Assembly: GCF_001654835.1 (NCBI RefSeq) | Contig: NZ_LXEP01000008.1 | Span: forward strand, 149,005 to 213,004 | Source of the DNA: Buttiauxella gaviniae ATCC 51604 | GTDB lineage: Bacteria; Pseudomonadota; Gammaproteobacteria; Enterobacterales; Enterobacteriaceae | Length of the DNA stretch: 64,000 nucleotides | Direction: 5' to 3' | Shown: piece after piece, positions 38,133 through 49,104 of the stretch | Layout: each line of letters begins with the position of its first letter | Position numbering within the stretch: the stretch's first letter is position 1 | Notes under the pieces: model-generated | The model's database searches: none | What the model was told of the DNA's origin: nothing | Seen by the model: only the letters and a program-made list of their open reading frames with translations | Translations under genes and position numbers: made by a program

Positions 38133-39023
38133 TTATTTTAAGGCGGAGCGGAGGTAACCGTGGCTAACTGCCAGGCGCACTTGCGCGGTTTGAGCATCAA
38201 CACCGGTGAGTAGCATGAGAATGGCGGGCTTAACTTCATAATCCGTTTGTTTCAGGGCGTTTTCTGCGTCTTCACGGCTGGCACCGGTCGCTTCAACAAC
38301 AATACGGCAGGCGCGGTCTACCAGCTTGATATTGGTGGCTTTCATGTCCACCATCAGGTTCTGGTAGACCTTGCCCAGTTTGACCATCGAGCCTGTGGAA
38401 ATCATATTCAGTACCAGCTTCTGTGCAGTGCCAGATTTCAGACGAGTGGAACCGGTCAACGCTTCCGGGCCTACGACCGGAGAAATGGCAATTTCAGCTT
38501 CCAGCGCAATAGCGGAACCCGGATTACAGGAAATAGCAGCAGTACGGCAACCGAGGTTACGGGCATAACGCAGGCCGCCAATAACGTATGGCGTACGGCC
38601 TGATGCAGCAAGCCCAACCACCATATCGTTAACCGTCAGGTCTAACGCTTTCAGGTCGTCTTCACCCAATTGCTGATTGTCTTCGGCACCTTCGACAGCT
38701 TTCAGCAATGCCCCAGGACCTCCGGCAATTAAACCAATCACCAGACCGTGTGGCACACCAAATGTGGGTGGGCATTCGGAGGCATCCAGAACCCCAAGGC
38801 GCCCGCTGGTTCCCGCGCCCATATAAATCAAACGCCCGCCAGCCTTGAGTGATTCACTTGCGGCATCGACGGCAAGGGCAACTTCCGGCAATGTTTTTTC
38901 AACTGCCCCCGCCACCAACGCATCTTGTTGATTAAAACGCTCAACCATTTCGAGCGTTGAGAGGCAATCGAGATCCATTGTTTGTGGATTACGAGTTTCA
39001 GAAACGAGTGAGCCGAGATTCAT
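38133..39023 (-). CDS. murQ: N-acetylmuramic acid 6-phosphate etherase
   Basis: Cleaves the D-lactyl ether of MurNAc-6-P to give GlcNAc-6-P, feeding recycled cell wall into amino-sugar metabolism. A SIS-fold enzyme of 296 residues with [21 protein letters not shown], whose Glu83 is catalytic, and a second acid in AVEGAED (Glu114). The ATG at 39023 is better spaced from AAAGG than the adjacent one at 39026 and gives the E. coli residue numbering. Divergent from yfhH. In E. coli K-12 murQP lies elsewhere. Confidence 0.95.
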   Translation of the reverse strand: MNLGSLVSETRNPQTMDLDCLSTLEMVERFNQQDALVAGAVEKTLPEVALAVDAASESLKAGGRLIYMGAGTSGRLGVLDASECPPTFGVPHGLVIGLIAGGPGALLKAVEGAEDNQQLGEDDLKALDLTVNDMVVGLAASGRTPYVIGGLRYARNLGCRTAAISCNPGSAIALEAEIAISPVVGPEALTGSTRLKSGTAQKLVLNMISTGSMVKLGKVYQNLMVDMKATNIKLVDRACRIVVEATGASREDAENALKQTDYEVKPAILMLLTGVDAQTAQVRLAVSHGYLRSALK

Positions 39024-39055
39024 CATGCACCTTTGAATATTTAATTCCTTAAAGT

Positions 39056-39070
39056 TTCCACATAATGGAA
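39056..39070. promoter_or_regulatory. candidate YfhH operator between murQ and yfhH
   Basis: TTCCACATAATGGAA is a perfect palindrome (TTCCA-N5-TGGAA) in the 126-base divergent gap, with more TGGAA/TTCC half-sites on either side. It lies about 33 bases before murQ, where a bound RpiR-family dimer would block transcription. Regulator identity is inferred from adjacency. Confidence 0.5.
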
Positions 39071-39149
39071 TATAAAATTCATTCAGGCGAGCGTAATTTA
39101 CGTTATTATGGAGCGGCTCACATTATTGATCCGGCAGACTGGAGAGGAC

Positions 39150-39998
39150 ATGAACTGTTTACTGCGTATTCGAAGCCGCTACTCAACGCTTGCACAGAGT
39201 GACCGTAAACTGGCCGACTTTCTGCTGGAGAAACCCGACTACGCCCGTCATTTAAGTTCGCAACAGCTTGCTGTTGAAGCCGGAGTAAGCCAGTCGAGCG
39301 TAGTTAAGTTTTCCCAAAAATTAGGTTTCAAAGGCTTCCCTGCCCTCAAACTTGCCATCAGTGAAGCTCTCGCCAGCGGCCAGCAACCACAATCAGTCCC
39401 GGTGCATAATCTTATTCTGGGTGATGATCCGCTGCGCCTGGTTGGTGAGAAACTGATCAAAGATAATATGGCGGCGATGCATGCAACGCTTGACGTCAAC
39501 AGCGAAGAAAAGCTGCTGGCGAGCGTGAACATGCTGCGCAATGCGCGACGCGTTCTGCTAGTTGGCATCGGTGCATCCGGGCTGGTTGCCAAGAATTTTG
39601 CCTGGAAGCTGATGAAAATCGGCATTAACGCGGTGGCTGAGCAAGACATGCATGCGCTACTTGCGACGGCGCAAGCCTCAAGCAGTGACGATGTATTACT
39701 GGCGATTTCTTATTCTGGTGAACGGCGTGAGATAAACCTCGCGGCAGATGAAACCCTGCGCACTGGGGCGAAGATCCTTGCCATCACGGGCTTTACGCCA
39801 AATGCTTTACAGCAACGCGCGACACTGTGCCTGTACACCATCGCCGAAGAGCAGGCGACACGCAGTTCGGCGATTTCCTCCACCAGCGCGCAAATGATGT
39901 TAACCGACTTACTGTTTATGGCACTGGTACAGAGGGACTTGGAGCACGCACCGAAGCGCATTCGTCACAGTGAAGCACTGGTAAAAAAACTGGTTTGA
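39150..39998 (+). CDS. yfhH: RpiR-family regulator YfhH
   Basis: A 282-residue regulator, same length and very similar to E. coli YfhH. N-terminal HTH (about 1-75, HLSSQQLAVEAGVSQSSVVKFSQKLGFKGFPALK) and C-terminal SIS domain (about 120-250, VLLVGIGASGLVAKNFAWKLMKIG and LLAISYSGERREIN). ATG 39150 is five bases after GGAG; the longer frame from 39108 is rejected. Here it is divergent from murQ-murP, which makes MurNAc-6-P its likely ligand. In E. coli K-12 it stands alone. Confidence 0.94.
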   Translation: MNCLLRIRSRYSTLAQSDRKLADFLLEKPDYARHLSSQQLAVEAGVSQSSVVKFSQKLGFKGFPALKLAISEALASGQQPQSVPVHNLILGDDPLRLVGEKLIKDNMAAMHATLDVNSEEKLLASVNMLRNARRVLLVGIGASGLVAKNFAWKLMKIGINAVAEQDMHALLATAQASSSDDVLLAISYSGERREINLAADETLRTGAKILAITGFTPNALQQRATLCLYTIAEEQATRSSAISSTSAQMMLTDLLFMALVQRDLEHAPKRIRHSEALVKKLV

Positions 39999-40053
39999 TC
40001 GGAGATTGGGCGTATAATGCCCGCCCTGTTTCTGATGTTATCGAGATCTTCCC

Positions 40054-40314
40054 ATGGCGCTACTTATCACTAAAAAATGTATCAACTGCGATATGTGCGA
40101 GCCAGAGTGCCCGAACGAGGCAATTTCCATGGGCGATAGTATTTATGAGATCAACGCCGATCGTTGTACCGAGTGCGTTGGGCATTACGAAACGCCAACC
40201 TGCCAGAAAGTCTGCCCGATCCCGAATACCATCATCAAAGATCCGGCACGCATTGAGAACGAAGAGCAGCTGTGGGACAAATTTGTTCAGTTGCATCACG
40301 CCGACAAGCTTTAG
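40054..40314 (+). CDS. yfhL: 2[4Fe-4S] ferredoxin YfhL
   Basis: An 86-residue Alvin-type ferredoxin. Cluster motifs are [12 protein letters not shown] (near residues 9-20) and [18 protein letters not shown] (near 38-55), the second with the loop insertion typical of this group. Length equals E. coli YfhL. The stop overlaps the convergent acpS stop by four bases. Confidence 0.95.
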   Translation: MALLITKKCINCDMCEPECPNEAISMGDSIYEINADRCTECVGHYETPTCQKVCPIPNTIIKDPARIENEEQLWDKFVQLHHADKL

Positions 40315-40691
40315 CTCTCAATAATGACTGTTGCGCACGCATAGTGCCGTTCATCGGCAAGCGTAACATGTACTGATCGCACGCCCATTCTTTGCGCCAC
40401 TCGCTCCGCCTCTTCCCAAAAACGTAGCTGCGGCTTACCCAACGGATCGTTAAACACTTCGAATTGGTTAAACGCCAGGCCGTTACGAATACCGGTGCCA
40501 AACGCTTTAGCCGCCGCTTCTTTTACCGCAAAACGTTTTGCAAGAAAGCGCACCGGTTGCTGGTGCGCCTGATATTGCAACCATTCGTTGGCGCTGAGCA
40601 CACGCTTTGCCAGGCGGTCGCCGGAACGCGAGATAACGCCTTCAATACGCGCTATCTCTACGATGTCGGTGCCAAGGCCAAGAATCGCCAT
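40311..40691 (-). CDS. acpS: holo-[acyl-carrier-protein] synthase
   Basis: Transfers 4'-phosphopantetheine from CoA to apo-ACP. The 126 residues equal E. coli AcpS; Mg2+ ligands are Asp9 (GLGTDIVE) and Glu58 ([14 protein letters not shown]). It is translated from a TAATG overlap with the pdxJ stop. Confidence 0.97.
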   Translation of the reverse strand: MAILGLGTDIVEIARIEGVISRSGDRLAKRVLSANEWLQYQAHQQPVRFLAKRFAVKEAAAKAFGTGIRNGLAFNQFEVFNDPLGKPQLRFWEEAERVAQRMGVRSVHVTLADERHYACATVIIES

Positions 40692-41422
40692 TAGCTACGC
40701 GCTTCCTGCATCAGGCGTTTCATTTCTGCAACCGCCTCTTTCAAGCCACTCATCACCGCACGGCCAATAATCGCGTGACCAATGTTCAGCTCATGCATTT
40801 CTGGCAGGCGAGCAATGGCTTTCACGTTGTGATAAGTCAAACCGTGTCCCGCATTCACTTTCAGGCCTTTGCCAGCAGCGTAAGTGGCAGCTTCTGCAAT
40901 ACGCGCCAGTTCTTTGGCCTGAGTCGCTTCGTCTTCGGCATCTGCGTAGCAACCGGTATGAATTTCGATATATGGCGCGCCAACAGCGACAGCCGCATCA
41001 ATTTGCGCGTGGTCAGCATCAATAAACAGGGAAACCAGAATACCGGCATCAGCCAGGCGTTTGCAGGCATCACGCATTTTATCCAGCTGACCAGCAACAT
41101 CCAGACCACCTTCAGTGGTCACTTCCTGGCGTTTTTCCGGCACCAGGCAGCAGAAATGAGGTTTGGTTTCGCAAGCAATACCAATCATCTCTTCGGTTAC
41201 AGCCATTTCCAGGTTCATGCGTGTATCAAGTGTCTGACGCAGGATACGAACATCACGGTCGGTGATATGGCGGCGATCTTCACGCAAGTGAACCGTAATA
41301 CCATCAGCACCAGCTTGTTCACAGATAAATGCTGCTTGTACTGGGTCTGGGTATGCCGTACCGCGCGCATTACGTAAAGTTGCGATGTGATCGATATTGA
41401 CGCCTAACAGTAATTCAGCCAT
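40691..41422 (-). CDS. pdxJ: pyridoxine 5'-phosphate synthase
   Basis: Last condensation of DXP with 3-amino-2-oxopropyl phosphate in vitamin B6 synthesis. A 243-residue TIM barrel, same as E. coli, beginning [21 protein letters not shown] with phosphate-binding [12 protein letters not shown] and [11 protein letters not shown] near the end. It lies between recO and acpS, all on the minus strand. Confidence 0.97.
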   Translation of the reverse strand: MAELLLGVNIDHIATLRNARGTAYPDPVQAAFICEQAGADGITVHLREDRRHITDRDVRILRQTLDTRMNLEMAVTEEMIGIACETKPHFCCLVPEKRQEVTTEGGLDVAGQLDKMRDACKRLADAGILVSLFIDADHAQIDAAVAVGAPYIEIHTGCYADAEDEATQAKELARIAEAATYAAGKGLKVNAGHGLTYHNVKAIARLPEMHELNIGHAIIGRAVMSGLKEAVAEMKRLMQEARS

Positions 41423-41499
41423 GCCTTTCCTCGGGGTCAGAACGGTTTTAGTTGAGGCAGTTTACACCGGGTAAGGAAAGCGTGGCTACGGGCCTTGCG

Positions 41500-42237
41500 C
41501 TATTGCGGGTCTTGAGGTGATTTGAGTGGTCGAATTTTGGGCACAAACTGGCGGAACAATTCGCGGCTTTTGAGAGGTTTGCCGCCAAGATAGGGTTTTA
41601 ATGCCATACGCGTAAAGCGTTTAGCTGCTCGCAACGTGGCGACGTCAGGAAACTCACGGTTAGCAAGCGCTCTTAATTCATGGCCGGTGAAACTGTAATG
41701 ATCGACAACAAGGCTTGCGATAAACCCTTTTTCTTCACGGTATCGATAGGTCATGGTGTCGCTGACTTCTTCGCCGCTTCCTGCGCAATGCAGAAAATCC
41801 ACGCCATACCCCAGATGCCCAAGCAGAGCCAATTCAAAACGGCGTAAAGCAGGTTCGGGTGAACCACTCGTTCCAGCGAGAGCCTGAATACAGTGGAGAT
41901 AATCGAAGAATAATTCGGAGAAACGGGTTTCGTCTTCCAGCACGCGTGAAATCAGCTCGTTGACGTACAGGCCGCTGTAAAGCGTGATACCACTCAAGGG
42001 AAGTGCAAGAGAGACAGCTTCGGCGCTACGGAGTGTTTTAACTTCACCACGTCCGCCCCAGCGAACCAGCAAAGGGGTAAAGGGTTGTAGAGTCCCTTTG
42101 AGATTAGAGCGGCGAGAACGAGCTCCTTTCGCAATTAAACGAACGCGCCCGGACTCTTCAGAAAAAAGATCAAGTAGAAGGCTGGTTTCGCTCCAGGGGC
42201 GACTATGCAGGACAAAAGCCCGTTGCCAGCCTTCCAT
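41500..42237 (-). CDS. recO: DNA repair protein RecO
   Basis: RecFOR mediator that helps RecA displace SSB and anneals strands. The 245 residues have an N-terminal OB fold (about 1-80, [23 protein letters not shown]) followed by a helical region. Four bases separate it from era upstream. The E. coli homologue is 242 residues. Confidence 0.95.
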   Translation of the reverse strand: MEGWQRAFVLHSRPWSETSLLLDLFSEESGRVRLIAKGARSRRSNLKGTLQPFTPLLVRWGGRGEVKTLRSAEAVSLALPLSGITLYSGLYVNELISRVLEDETRFSELFFDYLHCIQALAGTSGSPEPALRRFELALLGHLGYGVDFLHCAGSGEEVSDTMTYRYREEKGFIASLVVDHYSFTGHELRALANREFPDVATLRAAKRFTRMALKPYLGGKPLKSRELFRQFVPKIRPLKSPQDPQ

Positions 42238-42241
42238 TCTC

Positions 42242-43149
42242 TTATTTCAGATCGTCGGTATAACCCAGGCTACGCAGCGCGCGCTCGTCGTCTGCCCAAC
42301 CGGATTTAACCTTAACCCACAGTTCAAGGTGGATTTTGGCTTCAAACATCTCTTCCATGTCTTTACGCGCTTCGATACCGATGGTTTTGATTTTGGCGCC
42401 TTTATTGCCAATAACCATCTTCTTCTGGCCTTCACGTTCAACCAAAATCAGGCCATTGATGTCGAAACCACCACGAGCATTCTCTACAAACTGTTCAATT
42501 TCAACGGTAACGGAATATGGCAGTTCCGCACCCAGGAAACGCATCAGTTTTTCACGGATGATCTCAGACGCCATGAAACGCTGTGAACGGTCAGTGATGT
42601 ATTCTTCCGGGAAGTGATGAATTGCTTCTGGTAGACGCTTGCGAACAATGCTTGCGATGGTGTCTACGTTCATACCGTGTTCCGCAGAAATAGGCACGAT
42701 ATCAAGGAAGTTCATCTGGCTGCCGAGGAATTGCAGGTGCGGCAACAGAATGCCTTTGTCCTGAACGTTATCGACTTTGTTCACCGCAAGAATTACCGGC
42801 GCGCGCGCATCACGCAGTTTGTTGAGCACCATCTCATCGTCGGCGGTCCACTTCGTGCCTTCTACAACGAAGATAACCAGCTCAACATCACCGATGGAGC
42901 TGCTGGCAGCTTTGTTCATCAGGCGGTTGATGGCGCGCTTTTCTTCCATATGCAGCCCCGGGGTATCGACGTAAATCGCCTGATACGGGCCTTCAGTATG
43001 GATACCCATAATGCGGTGACGAGTAGTCTGCGCTTTACGGGAAGTGATAGAGATTTTTTGCCCAAGCAACTGGTTTAGCAGCGTGGATTTGCCGACATTC
43101 GGGCGACCAACGATGGCCACGAATCCGCAAAAGGTTTGTTCTTCGCTCA

Positions 43150-43150
<1 letters not shown>
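42242..43150 (-). CDS. era: GTPase Era
   Basis: A 302-residue GTPase that binds the 3' end of 16S rRNA in 30S assembly (E. coli 301). G1 is [10 protein letters not shown]3 DTPGL, G4 NKVD; the C-terminal KH domain has [13 protein letters not shown]. It overlaps the rnc stop as TAATG, so the RNase III and Era levels are coupled. Confidence 0.97.
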
Positions 43151-43860
<710 letters not shown>

Positions 43861-43913
43861 TCAGCACACGGAACAGACCTGAAAAAGAGAACCAACGCTG
43901 TTTCGTTTGCCGT

Positions 43914-43984
43914 GGCTCCCTTATGGGAGCCAACCTTAATACGGGGGGATATTCTATAGATAACGACATAGAAAGTCGTTATCT
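43914..43984 (-). other. structured leader upstream of rnc
   Basis: Two perfect hairpins lie in the 170-base gap between lepB and rnc: AGATAACGAC with GTCGTTATCT (10 bp, 43958-43984) and GGCTCCC with GGGAGCC (7 bp, ATAA loop, 43914-43931). The first could end lepB transcripts, though only A-T bases follow. In E. coli RNase III cleaves a stem in this leader and so lowers its own message; the second hairpin is the better-placed candidate. Functional assignment is by analogy. Confidence 0.5.
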
Positions 43985-44000
43985 GAATAGATTTAATTGA

Positions 44001-44975
44001 TCAATGAATTCCGCCAATACGACTTAAACGAACACCCGTTGGCCATTCACCCTCTTGTTTCTCAAAACTCATCCAGATAGTGGTTGCTTTACCGACCAGA
44101 TTTGCCTCAGGAACAAAGCCCCAATAACGGCTATCAGCGCTGTTATCGCGGTTATCACCCATCATGAAATAATGGCCCGGTGGCACAATCCACGTGGCAA
44201 GTTGCTGGCCCGGTTGCTGGTAATACATACCCAGTTGGTCTTGAGCGATTGGCACAGTCAAAATGCGGTGGGTTACATCACCCAGTGTTTCTTTGCGCTC
44301 AGACAGGCGAATCCCGTCTTCTTTGGTCTGGTTCAGAGGCAACTGGAAGAAACCAGAATTAGCTTCACTACCATTACGACGCGCAAAAGTCTGCACAAAA
44401 TCACTTGGCTCTACATTGCTGTAGGTAATTGGCAGAGCGTTATCACATGCCTGGCCCGAACTGCAATTTGGCTGAATAGTGACTTCTTTTGCAACTGGAT
44501 CGTAACTGACGCGATCGCCCGGTAAGCCAACAGCACGCTTGATGTAATCCAGACGTGGATCTTGTGGATATTTGAACACCACAATATCACCGCGTTTTGG
44601 GTGACCCGTTTCAATGAGCGTTTTCTGGTAAATCGGATCTTTAATACCGTAAGCAAATTTCTCCACCAGGATAAAGTCGCCAATGAGTAACGTTGGCATC
44701 ATTGATCCTGATGGAATCTGGAACGGCTCATAAATAAATGAACGTACGATCAAAACAATAGCGAGCACCGGGAATACGGATGCCCCCGTTTCTAACCAAC
44801 CTGGCTTAGGTGCGACTTTTTTTAGCGTTTTGCTATCAAGTGCATCACCAGTGGCAGCTTGCGCTGCCGCCTGTTTTTCATGACGCTTTGGCGCAAAAAT
44901 AAATTTATCAATACACCATAAAAGGCCCGTTACCAGCGTCGCTATCACGAGGATTAGCGCAAACATATTCGCCAT
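44001..44975 (-). CDS. lepB: signal peptidase I
   Basis: Inner-membrane protease that removes signal peptides. The 324 residues equal E. coli LepB; TM1 about 4-22, TM2 about 62-78, catalytic Ser91 (IPSGSMMPTL) and Lys146 (DYIKRAVGLPGD), late GDNRDNSADSRYWG box. It follows lepA by 14 bases. Confidence 0.98.
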   Translation of the reverse strand: MANMFALILVIATLVTGLLWCIDKFIFAPKRHEKQAAAQAATGDALDSKTLKKVAPKPGWLETGASVFPVLAIVLIVRSFIYEPFQIPSGSMMPTLLIGDFILVEKFAYGIKDPIYQKTLIETGHPKRGDIVVFKYPQDPRLDYIKRAVGLPGDRVSYDPVAKEVTIQPNCSSGQACDNALPITYSNVEPSDFVQTFARRNGSEANSGFFQLPLNQTKEDGIRLSERKETLGDVTHRILTVPIAQDQLGMYYQQPGQQLATWIVPPGHYFMMGDNRDNSADSRYWGFVPEANLVGKATTIWMSFEKQEGEWPTGVRLSRIGGIH

Positions 44976-44989
44976 GCCAACTCCTTAAT

Positions 44990-46789
44990 TTATTTGCTGT
45001 CTTTGCCGACGTGCAGAATGGCGAGGAACGCTTCTTGAGGCAATTCGACGTTACCGACTTGCTTCATACGCTTCTTACCGTCTTTCTGTTTCTGCAACAG
45101 CTTTTTCTTACGGCTGACGTCACCGCCGTAGCATTTTGCCAATACGTTTTTACGCAACTGTTTCACAGTAGAGCGCGCGATGATATGTGCGCCGATAGCC
45201 GCCTGGATTGCAATATCAAACTGCTGGCGTGGGATCAGCTCTTGCATCTTCTCAACCAACTGACGACCACGGAACTGCGAGTTACCACGGTGCGTGATCA
45301 ATGCCAGGGCATCAACACGATCGCCGTTAATCAGAACATCTACACGCACCATGTCAGAAGTCTGGAAGCGTTTGAAGTTGTAATCCAATGAAGCATAGCC
45401 ACGGGATGTTGATTTCAGACGGTCGAAGAAGTCGAGAACCACTTCAGCCATTGGAATTTCATAAGTCAATGCAACCTGGTTACCGTGGTAAACCATGTTG
45501 GTCTGCACACCGCGTTTTTCGATACACAGAGTGATAACGCTGCCCAGATATTCCTGTGGCATCAGCATATGACATTCTGCAATTGGCTCACGCAGTTCTG
45601 CGATGTTATTCAGTGCTGGCAGCTTAGATGGGCTATCAACATAGATAGTTTCGCCGGTCGTGGTTTCGACTTCGTAAACTACCGTAGGTGCTGTGGTAAT
45701 CAGGTCAAGATCGTATTCGCGCTCCAGACGTTCCTGAATGATTTCCATGTGCAACAGACCCAGGAAGCCACAGCGGAAGCCAAAGCCCAATGCGGTGGAG
45801 CTTTCTGGCTCATAGAACAGGGAAGCATCGTTCAGGCTAAGCTTACCAAGCGCATCACGGAAGTTTTCGTAATCGTCAGAGCTAACCGGGAACAGACCTG
45901 CATAAACCTGCGGCTTCACTTTTTTAAAACCTGGCAGCGCTTTATCTGCCGGGTTACGCGAAAGGGTCAGGGTATCGCCGACCGGTGCACCAAGAATATC
46001 TTTGATTGCGCAGACCAACCAGCCAACTTCACCACAACCCAGAACATCTCGATCAACACGTTTCGGTGTGAAAATGCCCAGACGGTCAGCGTTATAAACC
46101 TGGCCGGTGCTCATTACTTTGATTTTGTCGCCTTTTCTCATGGTACCGTTTTTGATACGCACCAGAGAAACAACGCCAAGATAGTTATCGAACCATGAGT
46201 CAATGATCAGAGCCTGCAATGGCGCTTCCGGATCACCTTCAGGGCCTGGGATATCACGCACCAGACGTTCAAGAACATCAGTCACACCAAAACCAGTTTT
46301 TGCCGAGCAACGCACTGCATCGGCAGCATCGATGCCAACGATGTCTTCAATTTCTTGCGCAGCACGTTCAGGATCAGCTGCTGGCAGGTCAATTTTGTTC
46401 AGAACTGGAACCACTTCCAGATCCATTTCCATCGCGGTGTAGCAGTTTGCCAGAGTCTGAGCTTCTACACCCTGCCCGGCATCTACCACCAGCAACGCAC
46501 CTTCACACGCTGCAAGAGAGCGGGAAACTTCATAAGAGAAGTCAACGTGGCCTGGGGTGTCGATGAAATTCAGGTGATAAGTTTCACCATCAGATGCTTT
46601 GTAATCCAGCGTAACGCTTTGCGCTTTGATGGTAATACCACGTTCACGCTCCAGATCCATGGAGTCAAGAACCTGGGCTTCCATTTCACGGTCGGACAAG
46701 CCGCCGCAAATTTGGATAATACGGTCAGACAGCGTCGATTTGCCGTGGTCGATGTGGGCAATAATAGAAAAGTTACGTATATTCTTCAT
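44990..46789 (-). CDS. lepA: elongation factor 4 (LepA)
   Basis: A ribosome-binding GTPase that eases initiation or back-translocates stalled ribosomes. The 599 residues equal E. coli LepA: G1 [10 protein letters not shown]3 DTPGH, G4 NKID in the first 130 residues, then EF-G-like domains and the LepA-specific C-terminal domain ([25 protein letters not shown]). It starts the lepA-lepB operon. Confidence 0.98.
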   Translation of the reverse strand: MKNIRNFSIIAHIDHGKSTLSDRIIQICGGLSDREMEAQVLDSMDLERERGITIKAQSVTLDYKASDGETYHLNFIDTPGHVDFSYEVSRSLAACEGALLVVDAGQGVEAQTLANCYTAMEMDLEVVPVLNKIDLPAADPERAAQEIEDIVGIDAADAVRCSAKTGFGVTDVLERLVRDIPGPEGDPEAPLQALIIDSWFDNYLGVVSLVRIKNGTMRKGDKIKVMSTGQVYNADRLGIFTPKRVDRDVLGCGEVGWLVCAIKDILGAPVGDTLTLSRNPADKALPGFKKVKPQVYAGLFPVSSDDYENFRDALGKLSLNDASLFYEPESSTALGFGFRCGFLGLLHMEIIQERLEREYDLDLITTAPTVVYEVETTTGETIYVDSPSKLPALNNIAELREPIAECHMLMPQEYLGSVITLCIEKRGVQTNMVYHGNQVALTYEIPMAEVVLDFFDRLKSTSRGYASLDYNFKRFQTSDMVRVDVLINGDRVDALALITHRGNSQFRGRQLVEKMQELIPRQQFDIAIQAAIGAHIIARSTVKQLRKNVLAKCYGGDVSRKKKLLQKQKDGKKRMKQVGNVELPQEAFLAILHVGKDSK

Positions 46790-46993
46790 AGTTAGAGGTT
46801 TTATGCCTTACAAATCCGGGAAAGCTCGGCGCAATGCGCTGTACAGAGCATGATGTCAATGGCTGTCTTTTGCCTGAAACGCCGCATTCTACACTACAAC
46901 GAGAAAGCGAGGAAACAGGTCATCATGCAAGCGTAGCTGAGTGATGAAAAGCCGGTGGAATGTGTGTCAAATAGATAGTGGGCAGAAGAGGCT

Positions 46994-47473
46994 TCACCGA
47001 TTGTCCGCAGAAGTAACAGTTTCGACTCTTAATGCGTCAGGCGGCAGAGCAACGCTTAAAATAACAGGCTGCCAGGTTTCACGACGACTGAGCTTCAAAG
47101 AGAAGCCGCGCGCGATAAGAAAACCACCAACCCCACCCAGCAACGCACCACAAATCGCCGCAAGGTTTGTCCCAAACAGCGCCTGGAAAAGGGCTGATAC
47201 CAGAAATAAACCGACTAACGGTGACATATAAACCAGCAATGCTGAGCCGATCAGACTGCCTTCCGTAATACCCAACTCGACTTTTTGACCCACCACCAGC
47301 GGTGTATCGCAAGCAACCGATAAAGTGTGGCTAGTCTGTGGGCCGAGTTTATTGAGTATGCGACTGCCACAGCCTGCGCGGGAAGCGCAGCTGTTGCAGG
47401 AGGTTTTCACGTCGCAGCTAAGTTGCGCTTCACCATTATGCCAGGAGACAACGGTCGCCCACTCTTTGATCAT
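46994..47473 (-). CDS. rseC: SoxR-reducing system / sigmaE locus protein RseC
   Basis: A 159-residue inner-membrane protein (same as E. coli) with an N-terminal Cys cluster (CDVKTSCNSCASRAGC) and two hydrophobic helices (about 75-95 and 100-120). It takes part in resetting SoxR and in thiamine synthesis in some enterobacteria. Overlaps the rseB stop as ATGA; last gene of rpoE-rseABC. Confidence 0.95.
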   Translation of the reverse strand: MIKEWATVVSWHNGEAQLSCDVKTSCNSCASRAGCGSRILNKLGPQTSHTLSVACDTPLVVGQKVELGITEGSLIGSALLVYMSPLVGLFLVSALFQALFGTNLAAICGALLGGVGGFLIARGFSLKLSRRETWQPVILSVALPPDALRVETVTSADNR

Positions 47474-48426
47474 TGCGCAGCCTTGAATTTTATACTGTCA
47501 GCAATACGTTTTGCAGTTTGCGGAGGCAATTCACCCACAATGGTGATCTCAGTTTTGTCACGAACCTCAGAACTGACCGTACGGCGCCCCGTGCGTAATA
47601 GCTGATCGGTACTATTACTTACAGCGCGGCTAATGTTTACCGAGAAGCTAAACAAGCCATCAGAATAGAGACGTGATTCAATCGGGACATCAACAGTTGG
47701 CAATGGACGACGGCTGCTGGATACCTCGCTAAAACCTTGTGGCAACCAAGTCGGTGCCCAGGAGAAATTCACTTTCTCAGCACCTGGAACCGATAGCAAA
47801 GGCGGTAAATTTGCCTTTGCCAGAGTTTGCATCATGGTATTTGCTTCTTTGCTAACGTTGAAAGAAATAACGCGGAATTGTTCCAACGTTTCGCCATCAC
47901 GATCCAGCAAATCAACGCGCAGTGGTAATTTGGTTTCAGAGTCCATCCACACCATGTAGCTGTAACGCGTACCGTCTCGTGCCACAACACGAATGACTTC
48001 ACACAGGCGATCGGCTATACGCGTACGACCAACAGAGATGAAGTCGTAATAAGGGGTAAGACGTTTGAAATCGGTGTAGACGATTGATGGGAGCGAATCA
48101 ACGATGTAATCCCCAGTGAGCGTAAACGGCTCAAGTCCTGGTTCAAAATAGCTGATTTCACTGCCACGCTGGACAACCTCACGACGTGGGCCATCCATCT
48201 GAAGCAATTGTGCAAGTGGACGATTATCAAGCCTTGCATGGCGATAGCGTAAAGACTCTATCCCCTGCTTATTAATGCTGATAAATGCCAACTCATAATT
48301 GAGTGACTGACTTGCCTGGTTCATCTGCTGCAACAATGCCCCGGACGAAACAGTGTCCGCCGAGGCATTTGAGGTGAACAACAGGCTGCTTGTCATAAGA
48401 GACAGGGCATACCAAAGTTGCTTCAT
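47470..48426 (-). CDS. rseB: sigmaE regulatory protein RseB
   Basis: A 318-residue periplasmic protein with a Sec signal cut near NASA-D (about residue 23). It binds the periplasmic part of RseA and shields it from DegS until LPS or outer-membrane signals release it. Two domains resembling lipoprotein carriers are expected. Overlaps rseA as TAATG. Confidence 0.96.
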   Translation of the reverse strand: MKQLWYALSLMTSSLLFTSNASADTVSSGALLQQMNQASQSLNYELAFISINKQGIESLRYRHARLDNRPLAQLLQMDGPRREVVQRGSEISYFEPGLEPFTLTGDYIVDSLPSIVYTDFKRLTPYYDFISVGRTRIADRLCEVIRVVARDGTRYSYMVWMDSETKLPLRVDLLDRDGETLEQFRVISFNVSKEANTMMQTLAKANLPPLLSVPGAEKVNFSWAPTWLPQGFSEVSSSRRPLPTVDVPIESRLYSDGLFSFSVNISRAVSNSTDQLLRTGRRTVSSEVRDKTEITIVGELPPQTAKRIADSIKFKAAQ

Positions 48427-49073
48427 TACTGCGATTGAGTTCCTAAAGTTTGGTTTCCTGGCACTTGTACCGCAGCTTGCTGGGTTTGTGCCTGTTCAAA
48501 CTGGAGTTGCTCGGCGTGTAAACGACGCTGCAATTCGTAATCTTGCAACATAGCATTGATACGTCGACGCTGTTCCTGTACCTGCTGCTGACCTGTGCTG
48601 GCTGTGCTGTCAGACGGCACACCCAAACTTACCGGACTTGCTTTACCCATCATTGGCAAAGTGTTAAACACCGGAGCCTCGGGCTGAGCAGGGTTGTCAG
48701 ACTGGCCATTATAGTGCTGCACCCCGACGATTACCGCAAGCGATACGCATGCTGCAACGCCCATTTGGGTGAGTTGGCTTGCCCACGGGCGAACCTTATT
48801 CCAGAATGACATTTTCTGCCATTGCTGAGGTTCGGGCTGCTGTTCAGTAATGAGTGGCGTGACATTACGCACTGGCTCATTTTCAATTGCGGCCATGACG
48901 TTGGCTGCAATATCAAAATGAAGTAATTCACTGGTATCGCCGCGCATAGTATCGCGGATTAGGTGGTAGCTCTCCCAGCTGTTCTGCAATGTTTTGTCTT
49001 TCGACAAAGTACCGAGCAGTTCGCTATCCAGAGTTTCCCCATCCATTAAAGCGGAAAGCTGTTCTTTCTGCAT
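48426..49073 (-). CDS. rseA: anti-sigmaE factor RseA
   Basis: A 215-residue single-span inner-membrane protein. The cytoplasmic N-terminal part (about 1-95, MQKEQLSALMDGETLDSELL) binds RpoE; the span is about 98-118 (LTQMGVAACVSLAVIVGVQHY); the Gln-rich periplasmic tail binds RseB. It is cleaved by DegS and RseP under envelope stress. E. coli RseA is 216. Confidence 0.96.
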   Translation of the reverse strand: MQKEQLSALMDGETLDSELLGTLSKDKTLQNSWESYHLIRDTMRGDTSELLHFDIAANVMAAIENEPVRNVTPLITEQQPEPQQWQKMSFWNKVRPWASQLTQMGVAACVSLAVIVGVQHYNGQSDNPAQPEAPVFNTLPMMGKASPVSLGVPSDSTASTGQQQVQEQRRRINAMLQDYELQRRLHAEQLQFEQAQTQQAAVQVPGNQTLGTQSQ

Positions 49074-49104
49074 GCCTAATTACCCTTCCAGTAACCCGCT
49101 ATCG

